Assembly: GCF_018919385.1 (NCBI RefSeq)
Contig: NZ_JAHLMF010000002.1
Location: 186,001-250,000, forward strand
From: Geomonas diazotrophica
GTDB taxonomy: Bacteria > Desulfobacterota > Desulfuromonadia > Geobacterales > Geobacteraceae
Length of the DNA stretch: 64,000 nucleotides
Direction of reading: 5' to 3'
Positions 7,481 through 16,996 of the stretch are shown one piece after another. Each line of letters starts with the position of its first letter. Position 1 is the stretch's first letter. The notes under the pieces were generated by a model that was not told the origin of the DNA, ran no database searches, and saw nothing but the letters and a program-made list of their open reading frames with translations. The position numbers and the translations under genes are program-made.

Positions 7481-9409
7481 TTGAAAAGAAGAGTTGCGCG
7501 CATCACTGCCATGCTCATGTTCCTGCTGGCTGCCCCGAATCTCGTCCTCGCCAAAGGGGTGGTGCTGAACTTCACCGACGTGGACATCGCCACCATGGTG
7601 AAATTCGTCAGCGACCTCACCGGCAAGAACTTCATCATGGACGACCGGGTCAAGGGGAAGATCTCCGTGTTCTCCCCGGCCAAGCTCTCCAACGAGGAGG
7701 CCTACAACGTCTTCACCTCGGTGCTGGAGCTCAAAGGGTTCACCGTGGTGCCGGCGGGCAAGGTGATGAAGATCGTACCGACCGCGGCCGCGAAGCAGGC
7801 CGGGATGAGGGTCCTTAGCGAAGGGGACAAGGGTGTGGTGAACGACAGCTACCAGGCCCGGGTGATCCAGCTCGAGCACGTCCCCCCCCAGGACGCGGTC
7901 ACCTTCCTGCAGCCGCTGGTCTCCAAGGACGGGCAGATCTCGGCCTTCGGCGCCGCCAACCTGATCCTCGTGGTGGACTCCGCCTACAACATCCAGAAGA
8001 TCCTCGGGATCCTCAAGCATATCGATACCGACCAGGTCCGCGAAGGTGCCGAGCTTGTCTTTTTGAAGAACGCGGCGGCCGACAGCGTGGCCACCATGGT
8101 CAAGGACTGGCTCTCCGGCAAGCAAAGCGGCAAGGCGGGCACCGCGCCGGGGGCCTCGACCGGCTCCGTACCCGTGGTCGCCGACGCAAGGCTGAACGCC
8201 CTGATCATCTTCGGCTCCGACAAGGACAAGGCCGACATCAAGAAGCTGATCGCGCTGGTCGACGTGGTCCCCCCCACCACCAGCAGCAAGGTGAACGTCT
8301 ACTACCTGGAAAACGCAGAGGCGACCGAGGTCGCCAAGGTGCTGGAAGGGCTTGTGAAGGGAACATCCAGCGCGGCTCCCGCTGCCGCCGGCACCGCTGC
8401 GGCACCGCAGCAGGCGGTATTCGAAGGGGGCAAGATCACCATCACCCCGGACAAGGCCACCAACTCCCTGGTGGTCATGGCCTCCCCGACCGACTACCAG
8501 AACCTCCTGCAGGTGATCCAGAAGCTCGACAGAAGGAGCCGCCAGGTCTTCGTGCAGGCGATGATCGCCGAGGTATCGGTGAACCGGGCCAAGGACCTCG
8601 GGGTGCAGATCGGCGTCATCGGCGCCGCCTCCAACGGCACCGTGGCCACCATCGGCACCTTCGACCCGTTCGGCACCGTGGCCGGCCTCTCCACCACGGC
8701 CGCGGCGGCGAAAACACTTGGCATGGACGTGACCCTGGGCAAGATCAACGTCCCGGTGGTGCTGCAGGCGCTGCAGACCAACGGCGCCCTGAACGTCCTC
8801 TCCACCCCCAACATCATGACCAGCGACAACAAGGAAGCCGAGATCTTCGTGGGCGAGAACGTCCCCTTCGTCTCGGGGACCAACCTCACCTCGACCGGGC
8901 TCTCCCAGCAGTCCATCGAGCGGAAGGACACCGGTATCATCCTGAAGATCAAGCCCCAGATCAGCGAGGGGGAGTACATCAAGCTCGACATCTACCAGGA
9001 GATCTCGGCGGTGAAGGACTTCGGCACCGCGACCAGCCCGAGCCTCGGGAGCACCAAGCGCTCCGCCAAGACCTCGGTGGTGGTGAAGAACACCGACACC
9101 GTGCTGATCGGCGGCCTGATCCAGGACACCGACCAGGTGACCGAGAGCAAGATCCCGCTCCTGGGCGACATCCCGGGCCTTGGGTGGCTCTTCAAGACCA
9201 AAACAACAAAGCGTGACAAGACCAACCTCCTGATCATGCTCACCCCGCGCATCATCAAGGACGCGCGCGACCTGGCCGAGGTCTCGGTGACCCAGAGGAA
9301 CAACTTCTCCGACGCCGTGAAGAACGACGCCCCCTTCAACCTGGAGCGCGCTCTCGAGGAAAAACCGAAGTCCGTGACCGCGGACAAGCCCGAAATTCGC
9401 AACCAGTAA
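7481..9409 (+). CDS. gspD: type II secretion outer-membrane secretin GspD
   Basis: A 642-residue secretin forming the outer-membrane exit channel. The signal peptide spans residues ~1-24. The N0 domain opens with VVLNFTDVDIATMVKFVSD. N1-N3 ring domains follow; N3 carries a Thr/Ser/Ala-rich insertion around residue 290-310. The C-terminal secretin domain has the gate region VPFVSGTN, the DTGIILKIKPQI strand and the terminal signature IPLLGDIPGLGWLF. The start is TTG at 7481 behind TAGGGGG. GspD receives pseudopilus-driven substrates and contacts GspC through N0. No pilotin (GspS) gene is in the operon. Confidence 0.95.
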   Translation: MKRRVARITAMLMFLLAAPNLVLAKGVVLNFTDVDIATMVKFVSDLTGKNFIMDDRVKGKISVFSPAKLSNEEAYNVFTSVLELKGFTVVPAGKVMKIVPTAAAKQAGMRVLSEGDKGVVNDSYQARVIQLEHVPPQDAVTFLQPLVSKDGQISAFGAANLILVVDSAYNIQKILGILKHIDTDQVREGAELVFLKNAAADSVATMVKDWLSGKQSGKAGTAPGASTGSVPVVADARLNALIIFGSDKDKADIKKLIALVDVVPPTTSSKVNVYYLENAEATEVAKVLEGLVKGTSSAAPAAAGTAAAPQQAVFEGGKITITPDKATNSLVVMASPTDYQNLLQVIQKLDRRSRQVFVQAMIAEVSVNRAKDLGVQIGVIGAASNGTVATIGTFDPFGTVAGLSTTAAAAKTLGMDVTLGKINVPVVLQALQTNGALNVLSTPNIMTSDNKEAEIFVGENVPFVSGTNLTSTGLSQQSIERKDTGIILKIKPQISEGEYIKLDIYQEISAVKDFGTATSPSLGSTKRSAKTSVVVKNTDTVLIGGLIQDTDQVTESKIPLLGDIPGLGWLFKTKTTKRDKTNLLIMLTPRIIKDARDLAEVSVTQRNNFSDAVKNDAPFNLERALEEKPKSVTADKPEIRNQ

Positions 9410-9425
9410 CGGCGGACAGACTCCC

Positions 9426-10988
9426 ATGGCAGAAACGCTTGATCTAGAAAGCATAGCGGAACGTCTCGGCCTCCCCTTCCAGGCCGAGATCGACGACTCC
9501 AAGGTGGACGGCGCGCTGGTGACCCGGGTGCCGCTCAACTTCGCCCGCAACAACCTCCTGCTCCCGCTGCGCGAGGAACAGGGGACCGTGATCGCGGCGA
9601 GCGCAGACCCCGCCAACCTCCTCGCCATCGACGAGATGGCGGGGCTGTTCCAGCTCCCGGTCTCCACCGTGGTGGTGCCCCAGCCGGTCCTGCTCGACGC
9701 GGTGAACCGCCTCTACTCCCGGCTCTCCGGCTCGGCGCAGGAGGTGGTCGAGGAGCTCGAGGGGGAGGAACTCTCCACCCTGGCCACCTCGTTCAACGAG
9801 CCGCGCGACCTGATGGAGCTGACCGACGAGGCGCCGGTGATCCGGCTTTTGAACTCCATCCTGTTCCAGGCGGTGAAGGAGCGCGCGAGCGACATCCACA
9901 TCGAGCCCTTCGAGCGCGAGCTCGAGGTCCGCTTCAGGATCGACGGCCTGCTCTACAAGATGCTCTCCCCCCCGAAGGTGATCCAGGAGGCGCTCACCTC
10001 CCGCGTGAAGATCATGTCGGGCCTGAACATCGCCGAGAAGAGGCTGCCGCAGGACGGCCGCATCCGCGTGAAGGTCGCCGGCCGCGACGTGGACATCCGC
10101 GTCTCGCTGATCCCGACCTTCTTCGGCGAGCGCGTGGTCCTGAGGCTTCTGGACAAACAGCGCGGCGTGCTCTCGCTCAAGGAGATCGGGCTCTCCGACA
10201 AGAACGACCTCCTCATGGAGCGGCTTTTGTCCCGCACCAGCGGCATCATCCTGGTCACCGGCCCCACCGGCAGCGGCAAGACCACCACGCTCTACGCGGC
10301 GCTCTCCCAGATCAACTCGCCGGAGAAGAACATCATCACCGTCGAGGACCCGATCGAGTACCAGTTGAAGGGGGTGGGCCAGATCCAGGTCAACCCGAAG
10401 ATCGACCTGACCTTCGCCAACGGGCTGCGCTCCATCCTGAGGCAGGACCCGGACATCGTCATGATCGGCGAGATCCGCGACGCCGAGACCGCCGAGATCG
10501 CCATGCAGGCCTCGCTCACCGGCCACCTCGTGCTCTCCACCCTGCACACCAACGACGCCGCCACCGCGGTCACCCGTCTCATCGACATGGGGATCGAGCC
10601 GTTCATGGTGGCCTCCTCGCTCTCGGCGGTGCTGGCGCAGCGGCTGGTGCGCGTCATCTGCCCGCACTGCAAGGAATCCTACACGCCGGACCGAAGCTAC
10701 CCGGGGGTCGAGCTCCCGCCGGTTCTCTACCGCGGCCGCGGCTGCGACAAATGCTTCAACCTCGGGACCATCGGCCGGGTCGGCATCTACGAACTCCTTC
10801 CCATCGACGCGGAGCTCTGCTCCATGATCATCCGCCAGTCATCCTCCGGCGCCATCAAGGAGTACGCCGTCTCCAAGGGGATGCGCACCCTGCGCGAGGA
10901 CGGCCTCATGAAGGCGGCCCAGGGGATCACCACCATCGAGGAGGTCCTGCGGGTGACCCAGGACGACTATGCCGACCTTTCGCTATAG
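9426..10988 (+). CDS. gspE: type II secretion ATPase GspE
   Basis: A 520-residue cytoplasmic AAA+ ATPase that powers pseudopilus assembly. The N-terminal domain (residues ~1-120) contacts GspL. The catalytic half has Walker A GPTGSGKTTT (~residue 279), the Asp box with EDPIEYQ, Walker B IGEIRDAETAEIAMQASLTG and the His box HLVLSTLHTND. The zinc-binding tetracysteine module (CPHC at ~413 and CDKC at ~440) typical of GspE/PilB is intact. The gene overlaps gspF by 20 bp, implying translational coupling. Confidence 0.95.
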   Translation: MAETLDLESIAERLGLPFQAEIDDSKVDGALVTRVPLNFARNNLLLPLREEQGTVIAASADPANLLAIDEMAGLFQLPVSTVVVPQPVLLDAVNRLYSRLSGSAQEVVEELEGEELSTLATSFNEPRDLMELTDEAPVIRLLNSILFQAVKERASDIHIEPFERELEVRFRIDGLLYKMLSPPKVIQEALTSRVKIMSGLNIAEKRLPQDGRIRVKVAGRDVDIRVSLIPTFFGERVVLRLLDKQRGVLSLKEIGLSDKNDLLMERLLSRTSGIILVTGPTGSGKTTTLYAALSQINSPEKNIITVEDPIEYQLKGVGQIQVNPKIDLTFANGLRSILRQDPDIVMIGEIRDAETAEIAMQASLTGHLVLSTLHTNDAATAVTRLIDMGIEPFMVASSLSAVLAQRLVRVICPHCKESYTPDRSYPGVELPPVLYRGRGCDKCFNLGTIGRVGIYELLPIDAELCSMIIRQSSSGAIKEYAVSKGMRTLREDGLMKAAQGITTIEEVLRVTQDDYADLSL

Positions 10989-12171
10989 CGCATTCAACCA
11001 GAAGGGGGCCGAGGTCGCCGGGACGGTGGACGCCGCCAGCGAGAGCGAGGCGCGGCTCCAGTTGAAGCAGAAGGGGCTCTTCGCCAAGGAGATCGCCCCC
11101 GCCGCCGAGGCCGGCTCCCGCTGGTCGTTCAACTCCGGCGTCAGCGTCCCCGACCTCTCCCTCGCCACGAGAAGGCTCGCCACCCTCCTCGGGAGCGCCG
11201 TACCGGTCTACGAGGCCGTCGCGACCCTGTGGGAGCAGGAGGCGCCGGGCGAGCTGAAACGGGTGCTCGGGCGGGTGCGGGACCGGCTCGCCGAGGGGCA
11301 GGGGCTCGCACAGTCGCTCGCCGCCGAGCCGCAGGTCTTCTCCGAGAGCTACATCGGCATGGTCGCCGCAGGCGAGGCAAGCGGCGCGCTCGAGGTGGTG
11401 CTGGAGCGCCTGGCCGAGTTCCAGGAGGACCAGGCCGAGGTGAGAAGCCGGGTCATCACCGCCCTCATCTACCCCGCCATCATGGTGGTGGTCGGTATCG
11501 GCGTCATGATGGTGCTCCTTGGCTTCGTGGTCCCCAAGATCTCCGCCGTCTTCGAGAGCAACAAGGCGACCCTCCCCCTGGTCACCGTCCTTCTGATCAA
11601 GGCCAGCACCCTGGTCAGAAAGGGATGGTGGATCATGGGCGCGCTCGCCTTGGGCGCCGTCGCGGCCTGGAAGCGGGCGAAGGCGAACGAGGAATTCCTG
11701 CAAAGGCGCGACCGGTTCCTCCTCAAGCTCCCCATGGCCGGCCAGCTCTGGCGGCGCCTGGTGCTGTCCCGTTTTGCCAAGGTGCTCGGCCTATTGCTGC
11801 AGAGCGGGGTCCCCATCATCAAGGCGATGGAGATCACCGGCGAGGCCGTGGTGAACCGGGAGTACAAGTCCTTCCTCGCCCAGGCGCGCGAGACGCTGAT
11901 CCAGGGGGGAAGCCTCTCCGCGACGCTGAAGGCGAGCCCCCTCTTCCCGCCGCTTCTGACCCACATGACCGCCGTGGGGGAGAAGAGCGGCGAGCTGGAC
12001 GCCATGCTGATCAAGGCGGGCGACGCCTTCCAGAAGGAGTTCAACGCGCAGGTGACCCGCTCCATGGCGCTGCTCGAGCCGATGCTGATCCTGGGCATGG
12101 GGCTCACCATCGGCTTCATGGTCATCGCCGTGCTGCTCCCCATCATGCAACTGAACCAGTTGGTCAAATAA
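10969..12171 (+). CDS. gspF: type II secretion inner-membrane platform protein GspF
   Basis: A 400-residue polytopic platform protein with two homologous cytoplasmic helical domains (residues ~70-165 and ~275-370). Three membrane helices lie near residues 168-190, 213-235 and 373-396. Family landmarks include [15 protein letters not shown] at the start, [15 protein letters not shown], and the repeat [14 protein letters not shown]. It transmits GspE motor action to the pseudopilins. It begins inside the end of gspE. Confidence 0.95.
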   Translation: MPTFRYSAFNQKGAEVAGTVDAASESEARLQLKQKGLFAKEIAPAAEAGSRWSFNSGVSVPDLSLATRRLATLLGSAVPVYEAVATLWEQEAPGELKRVLGRVRDRLAEGQGLAQSLAAEPQVFSESYIGMVAAGEASGALEVVLERLAEFQEDQAEVRSRVITALIYPAIMVVVGIGVMMVLLGFVVPKISAVFESNKATLPLVTVLLIKASTLVRKGWWIMGALALGAVAAWKRAKANEEFLQRRDRFLLKLPMAGQLWRRLVLSRFAKVLGLLLQSGVPIIKAMEITGEAVVNREYKSFLAQARETLIQGGSLSATLKASPLFPPLLTHMTAVGEKSGELDAMLIKAGDAFQKEFNAQVTRSMALLEPMLILGMGLTIGFMVIAVLLPIMQLNQLVK

Positions 12172-12209
12172 CTGAAATGACACCATTCCATACTTTGCGA
12201 GGTCTATCC

Positions 12210-12653
12210 ATGCTGAAGACAATGAAAGACAGCCGCGGTTTCACCCTGATCGAACTTATGGTGGTCATCGTCATCCTGAGCCTTCTGGCCGTCCTGGTCG
12301 GGCCGAAGATCATCGGCCGCAGCGACGACGCCAAGGTAGCCGACGCCAAGGTGCAGATCAGGAACATCGAGACCGCGCTGAAGCTCTACAAGCTGGACAA
12401 CGGCAACTTCCCGACCACCGAGCAGGGGCTGCAGGCGCTGGTCACAAAGCCGACCACCGGCAAGATCCCGAACAACTACAAGGCGGAGGGGTACCTGGAG
12501 AACAAGAACGTCCCCAAGGATCCCTGGGGCAACGACTACCTCTACCTCTCCCCGGGCGAGCACGGCGATTACGACCTCTCCTCCTACGGCGCGGACGGCG
12601 CCCGCGGCGGCGAAGGGAAGAACGCCGACATCGAAAGCTGGAGCATGAAGTAG
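12210..12653 (+). CDS. gspG: major pseudopilin GspG
   Basis: A 147-residue type IV pilin-like protein, the major subunit of the secretion pseudopilus. The prepilin leader [10 protein letters not shown] is cut before [13 protein letters not shown] (Glu5 present). The C-terminal calcium-binding region is visible ([13 protein letters not shown], then DLSSYGADG), as is the TTEQGLQAL motif diagnostic of GspG. A GAGG site precedes the ATG. The processing peptidase (GspO/PilD) is not encoded here and must act in trans. Confidence 0.95.
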   Translation: MLKTMKDSRGFTLIELMVVIVILSLLAVLVGPKIIGRSDDAKVADAKVQIRNIETALKLYKLDNGNFPTTEQGLQALVTKPTTGKIPNNYKAEGYLENKNVPKDPWGNDYLYLSPGEHGDYDLSSYGADGARGGEGKNADIESWSMK

Positions 12654-12687
12654 CGTGCAGGGGAGTGGACACACCGCCCGGACTGTA

Positions 12688-12709
12688 GGGGCGAATAATC
12701 ATTCGCCCC
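12688..12709. repeat. REP-like palindrome GGGGCGAAT-AATC-ATTCGCCCC
   Basis: A perfect 9-bp inverted repeat with a 4-base loop lies in the 86-bp gap between gspG and gspH. Without a T run it is not a full terminator. It may stabilise or cap the upstream gspG message, which would suit the need for more major pseudopilin (inference). Confidence 0.85.
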
Positions 12710-12739
12710 GCCTCATGGTGCACAAGAGGAAAGACCCGT

Positions 12740-13270
12740 TTGGGACCTGTGAGTAAAGGCAAAAACCAAGAGCGCGACCACGCCGGCTTCACCCTGCTTG
12801 AGCTGATGGTGGTGATCTTCATCATCGCGCTGGCGGCGGGGATCGTGCTGCCGCGGCTCCCCGAGCCCGAAGCGACCCGCCTGAAGAGCTCGGCGCGCAA
12901 CCTGGCCAGCGGCCTCAGGTTCCTCAACGACCAGGCCATCGTCACCAAGAAGGTCTACCGCCTGCACCTGCAACTGGGGGAGAACACCACCCGCATCACC
13001 GAGCTATCCCCCTCCGGCGAAGAGCTGCAGCCGGGGGACCAGTTCATGGGGAGGCGGCTCATCGAGGAAGGGATCGACATCGAGGATGTGAACCTGCCCA
13101 CCCAGGGGGTCGTGACGGAGGGTGAGGTGATCATCCCCTTCGGCCCCGGCGGGGTGGCGGACGGGGTGACCATCCACCTGAAGGCGGGGGAGAAGCATTA
13201 CACGGTCACCGCGAACCCTTCCGGCGGCAAGGTGACCGTGCAGGACGGCTACCAGGAGGTGAGCTCGTGA
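12740..13270 (+). CDS. gspH: minor pseudopilin GspH
   Basis: A 176-residue minor pseudopilin. A 16-residue charged leader ends in Gly before FTLLELMVVIFIIALAAGI (Glu5 conserved). A GspH/FimT-type C-terminal domain follows (ARNLASGLRFLNDQAI, then a beta-rich region ending in YTVTANPSGGKVTV). The TTG at 12740 has AGAGGA about 10 bases upstream; an in-frame GTG at 12749 is the alternative. GspH joins GspI, J and K at the pseudopilus tip. Confidence 0.85.
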   Translation: MGPVSKGKNQERDHAGFTLLELMVVIFIIALAAGIVLPRLPEPEATRLKSSARNLASGLRFLNDQAIVTKKVYRLHLQLGENTTRITELSPSGEELQPGDQFMGRRLIEEGIDIEDVNLPTQGVVTEGEVIIPFGPGGVADGVTIHLKAGEKHYTVTANPSGGKVTVQDGYQEVSS

Positions 13271-13611
13271 GAGGTTTCACGCTGCTCGAGGTGATGATAG
13301 CGCTCGCCATCACGGCCGGTGTGCTCCTCACCGTGATCTCCTCGGTGAACCACCACCTGGCCACGATCTCGGCCGATACCGAGGAGACCACGGCCGTGCT
13401 GCTGGGGCGCGCCAAGCTGGAAGATCCCGAGTTCGCCAAGAAGAGCGACACCAAGGGGACCTTCGCCCCCGATCATCCCGACCACAAGTGGGAGCGCGAA
13501 ATAACCAAGACAGAGATCCCGGGCCTGAACATGATCCGATTGACCGTCATCTGGGCCAACGACACAAAAAGGCTGTCGCTTGTGCAATACGCACCGCAAA
13601 ATGCGCAATAA
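13267..13611 (+). CDS. gspI: minor pseudopilin GspI
   Basis: A 114-residue minor pseudopilin, FTLLEVMIALAITAGVLLTV at its start with Glu5 present, then a short globular domain. The GTG start overlaps the gspH stop (GTGA) and has AGGAGGT six bases upstream, which fixes the start and leaves a leader of only three residues (M-R-G), much shorter than usual. GspI nucleates the tip complex with J and K. Confidence 0.88.
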   Translation: MRGFTLLEVMIALAITAGVLLTVISSVNHHLATISADTEETTAVLLGRAKLEDPEFAKKSDTKGTFAPDHPDHKWEREITKTEIPGLNMIRLTVIWANDTKRLSLVQYAPQNAQ

Positions 13612-14242
13612 CAAGGGCTTCACCCTCATCGAGCTCCTGATCGCCCTGGCGCTTCTGGTGATCCTCGCCGGCGCCCTGTACGGCACCTACTTCTCGGTAG
13701 TGGCGGCGCGCGAAAAGGGGGGGACCCGGATGGAGGAGCGCCGGGAGCTCTCCGCGACGCTCGGCAAGCTGCACGATGAGCTGACCTCGGCCTTTTTCAG
13801 GATGGCCTCATCAACCACCGGTACGACGACACCCGCGGCAACGACGCAGCGGTTCCATTTCGTGGTCGAGGACCGGGACAGCTTCGGCAAGCCAGCCTCG
13901 CTGCTCCAGTTCACCGCGCTCACCCCGCCCCGCATCGACCCGTCGCCGGCGTCCGACCTCATGGTGGTGCGTTACTCGGTGCGGGAAAAGGAGGAGGACC
14001 AGATCCTCACCCTGGTGCGCGAGGCCCGCGACCTTTATCTCGATGCCAGCGTGGCGTCGGTCCCCTACCCCGTCATGGACCGGATGGAGGGGTTCCTGGT
14101 CGAGTGCTGGGATGGCGGCAAGTGGGTCAAAACCTGGGACACGGCGCTCAACAACAAGCTGCCCAACAAGGTAAGAGTCACGATAACGGCCAAGGGAGGC
14201 GAGGTCTTCAGCACCATCGCCACCCTGAGGAAGACGCCATGA
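13601..14242 (+). CDS. gspJ: minor pseudopilin GspJ
   Basis: A 213-residue minor pseudopilin with leader MRNNKG before FTLIELLIALALLVILAG. A large beta-rich domain follows with an RREL-ATLGKLHDEL region and a long C-terminal strand set typical of GspJ. ATG at 13601 overlaps the last codons of gspI; a TTG at 13580 in the same frame would give a 13-residue leader. No clear SD is seen, so it probably relies on coupling to gspI. Confidence 0.85.
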   Translation: MRNNKGFTLIELLIALALLVILAGALYGTYFSVVAAREKGGTRMEERRELSATLGKLHDELTSAFFRMASSTTGTTTPAATTQRFHFVVEDRDSFGKPASLLQFTALTPPRIDPSPASDLMVVRYSVREKEEDQILTLVREARDLYLDASVASVPYPVMDRMEGFLVECWDGGKWVKTWDTALNNKLPNKVRVTITAKGGEVFSTIATLRKTP

Positions 14243-15168
14243 GGGGGGAAAGGGGATTCGCCCTCGTCATAGCGCTCATCGTGACCACGCTCCTCGTGGC
14301 GCTTCTGGCCGAGTTCGTCAACGAGGTCTACGTCGACACCTCGCACAGCCACAACTTCGTCGCGTCCCAGCAGGCAGGCATCCTGGCCGAGTCGGGCGTC
14401 GCCGGAGGGATGAAGCTGCTGCAGGTCTGCAGCACGCTGCGGCTTGGGGAGCAGTACAGCTCTCTGCTGGAGCCGTGGGCGAAGCCGCAGTCCCTGGACG
14501 CGGGCAACGGCACGGTTACCGTCACCATCGAGGAGGAGAGCGGCAAGTTGGACCTTAACGCCGCGACCTCGCAGACCGGGACGCCGGACCCGTTCCAAAA
14601 GGATGCGCTGCTGAGGCTTTTCGACAACCTGAAGCTGTCGCGCGATCTTTACGACCCGCTGGCCGACTGGGTCGACACCGATGACACGCCTCGCCCAAAC
14701 GGCGCGGAAAAGAACTATTACGGCACCCTCAAGCCCCCGCACCTGGTGCACAGCGACAAGCTGGACACCCTCGAAGAGCTCGCTCTGGTCAAGGGGTACA
14801 CCCCGGAGGTGCTGGCGAAGCTGCGCGGCCTGGTGACGGTGTACGGGGTCGCCAACGGCACCGCCGCACAGATCAACATCAACACGGCCCCCAAAGAGGT
14901 CCTCATGTCGCTTGACGACCGCCTCATGACCGGGGACCAGGTGGCCCAGATCCTGGAGTACCGTAAGACCAAGGTGATAAAGACGCTGGCCGATGTCTTC
15001 GGAAGCTCCACGCTCACCCAGGCTCTATCCTTAAAAGTAGGATTCAAGGGATCCATCTACCGGATCCGTTCCGAGGGGAGGGTGGGAGAGAGTGTACGTA
15101 TTGTCGAGGCCGTGGTGACCGACGTGGAAGGCACCTCGCCCAGGATCCTTTATTGGAGAGAATATTGA
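14239..15168 (+). CDS. gspK: tip pseudopilin GspK
   Basis: A 309-residue tip protein. Leader MRGERG precedes FALVIALIVTTLLVALLAEF; position +5 is Ile rather than Glu, as is normal for GspK, which caps the filament and does not need to dock on a subunit above. The body has the SGKLDLNAA motif and two helix-hairpin-helix-like stretches (TLEELALVKGYTPEVLAKL and ININTAPKEVLMSLDDRL) characteristic of the GspK alpha domain. ATGA overlap with gspJ; TGATG overlap with gspL. Confidence 0.93.
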   Translation: MRGERGFALVIALIVTTLLVALLAEFVNEVYVDTSHSHNFVASQQAGILAESGVAGGMKLLQVCSTLRLGEQYSSLLEPWAKPQSLDAGNGTVTVTIEEESGKLDLNAATSQTGTPDPFQKDALLRLFDNLKLSRDLYDPLADWVDTDDTPRPNGAEKNYYGTLKPPHLVHSDKLDTLEELALVKGYTPEVLAKLRGLVTVYGVANGTAAQININTAPKEVLMSLDDRLMTGDQVAQILEYRKTKVIKTLADVFGSSTLTQALSLKVGFKGSIYRIRSEGRVGESVRIVEAVVTDVEGTSPRILYWREY

Positions 15169-16457
15169 TGGACATGCTGATCGTACAGCTGAAAAGGACC
15201 GAGCTGGTCCTGGCCAGTTTCAGGGCCAAGAAGGGTGGAGCCTCCTTCCTCTCCGCCGAGCGGCACCCGCTTCTGGGTGAGGAGGGGGAACTCTCCCGCA
15301 TCCTTTGCGGAAGCTCGCTGGCGACGGGAGAACACCGGGTGGTACTCGCCCTCCCCCCCTCCACGCTGTTCATGAGGGAGCTGGAGCTCCCCATCAGCGA
15401 CCGCGCCAAGGTGCGGGAACTCCTCCCGCTGGAATTGAAAGGGGAAACGGCGCTCGATACCGACCAGCTCGCCTTCGACGCCCTCCCCCTGTCCGGCGGC
15501 AAGGTGCTGGCGGTCTGGGGCAGGATCCAGGAGCTCTCCGAGAAGATCGAGATCCTGAAAGAAGTCGGGCTCGAGCCGGAAGTGGTCACCGCGTCCCTGT
15601 TCCACTGGGACAAGCTGGCGCCCGCCGCCGGGACCGTGGCGGTGAGCGACGGCGAGGCCGTCGCCGCCTACAGCGACGGAGCCCCCATCTACTTCCGGGC
15701 CCTCCCCCCCGGCGCAAGCGAAGCGGATCTGCAGCGCACCGTCGCCGCCCTGGAACTCTCACGCGACCTGCGGGTTGAACGCGTGATCTCGCACACCCCC
15801 GGGAAGCAGGAGGAAGCCACCGTCTCCCCCTCCACCAAGGGGCTGTTCGAGGCCTTCGGCGACGACCCGCGCGCCGCGCACGATCTGGCCGGCGCCTACG
15901 CGCTGGCGGCAGCCGTGGCCGACAATTCCGCCGTCAACCTGCGCCGCGGCCCGCTCGCCTACACCGCCGCGACCGAGAAGCTGTACCAGCGCCTCAAGGT
16001 GAGCATGATGCTGGCCGCGGCCCTCGTGCTCCTCATCTTCGCCGAAAGCGGCGTGCGCTACTACCTCGTCAAACGCGACCTCGCCTCGCTGGACCGCACC
16101 ATCACCGGCATCTACAAAGAGGTGTTCCCGACCCGGAAGAAGGCGGTCGACGAGGTCGCCGAACTCCGCTCCGAGATCAAGCGCCTGGAAGGTGCCAAGA
16201 CCTCGAGCAACGTGCTGAAGCTTTTGAGCGACGTGGCCCAGGTCAAGGGGGAGGACGTCTTCGGCATCTACGAAACTGAGATTGCCGGTTCCGACGTCCG
16301 CCTGAAGGGGGACGCCAAGAGCATCCAGGCCGCCGGCGAGCTGAAGAGCCGCGCCGCCGCCATCCTCGAGGGGGCAGAGGTGGGCGAGACCAAGTCCCGC
16401 CCCGACGGCAGCGTCACCTTCACCCTGAGCGGGAAGATGAAGGGGGTGACCCGATGA
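15168..16457 (+). CDS. gspL: type II secretion protein GspL (ATPase-recruiting)
   Basis: A 429-residue bitopic protein. The actin-like cytoplasmic domain (residues ~1-270) recruits GspE: LALPPSTLFMRELELP, the VRELLPLELKGET block, VVTASLFHWDKLAP. A single transmembrane helix follows (~280-300) and a periplasmic ferredoxin-like domain contacts GspM. The ATG at 15168 shares one base with the gspK stop and has GGAGAG upstream. The annotation rests on fold landmarks and position in the operon, since GspL diverges rapidly. Confidence 0.88.
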   Translation: MDMLIVQLKRTELVLASFRAKKGGASFLSAERHPLLGEEGELSRILCGSSLATGEHRVVLALPPSTLFMRELELPISDRAKVRELLPLELKGETALDTDQLAFDALPLSGGKVLAVWGRIQELSEKIEILKEVGLEPEVVTASLFHWDKLAPAAGTVAVSDGEAVAAYSDGAPIYFRALPPGASEADLQRTVAALELSRDLRVERVISHTPGKQEEATVSPSTKGLFEAFGDDPRAAHDLAGAYALAAAVADNSAVNLRRGPLAYTAATEKLYQRLKVSMMLAAALVLLIFAESGVRYYLVKRDLASLDRTITGIYKEVFPTRKKAVDEVAELRSEIKRLEGAKTSSNVLKLLSDVAQVKGEDVFGIYETEIAGSDVRLKGDAKSIQAAGELKSRAAAILEGAEVGETKSRPDGSVTFTLSGKMKGVTR

Positions 16458-16996
16458 ACCGCGAAGAGATGATCAACCTCCTGCAGGGACTGGACAACCG
16501 CACCAGGCAGCGCATCGGCGTCGCCATCGCCGTGGTGCTCGCCATCGTGGTGCTCCTCTCGGCCGTGAACAGCAGGATCTCCGCGCTGGAACACAAGCGG
16601 ACCGCCCGCGAGGCCGACATTGCCGAGCTGATGCGCCTGAAGCTCCGCTACCAGGAGGCGAACCAGGGCGCCCAGCGCCTGGCCAACCGGCTCATGGCCA
16701 CCAAGCCGGACGACTCCCCGGCCAAGATCGTGGAGGAGATCGGCATCAAGGGGCGCGCAAGCCAGATCAAGTCGGTCAAGGGGGATGACATCCCCGGCTA
16801 CGTCGAGGATGCCGCCGAACTCCGCATGGAGGGGCTTTCCGCCAATGAGGCGGTCAACCTGATCTACCGTTTGGAAAAGGGGGCGCGACCGGTCACGGTC
16901 AAGAAGGCCCTGATCAAGCAGAGGTTCGATGACCCCTCCAGGCTCGACCTCACTCTCACCATCGCCCTGATCAAGCCGGCACCGGTGGGGAAATAG
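16454..16996 (+). CDS. gspM: type II secretion protein GspM
   Basis: A 180-residue bitopic inner-membrane protein. After a short cytoplasmic N-terminus, one membrane helix (residues ~24-40) is followed by a coiled coil (EHKRTAREADIAELMRLKLRY) and a periplasmic ferredoxin-like domain ending in LDLTLTIALIKP. It partners GspL. ATGA overlap with gspL; gspN begins directly after its stop. Confidence 0.85.
   Translation: MNREEMINLLQGLDNRTRQRIGVAIAVVLAIVVLLSAVNSRISALEHKRTAREADIAELMRLKLRYQEANQGAQRLANRLMATKPDDSPAKIVEEIGIKGRASQIKSVKGDDIPGYVEDAAELRMEGLSANEAVNLIYRLEKGARPVTVKKALIKQRFDDPSRLDLTLTIALIKPAPVGK

Noticed and set aside
7457-9667. Very long minus-strand open frames (for example 7457-9667, 9444-10667, 46932-48629, 48971-51433, 39675-41279 on plus)
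   Set aside because: They lie exactly opposite clear genes, are rich in His/Arg/Gly/Val from high-GC antisense codons, and have no recognisable domains or ribosome sites; they are GC-driven shadows.
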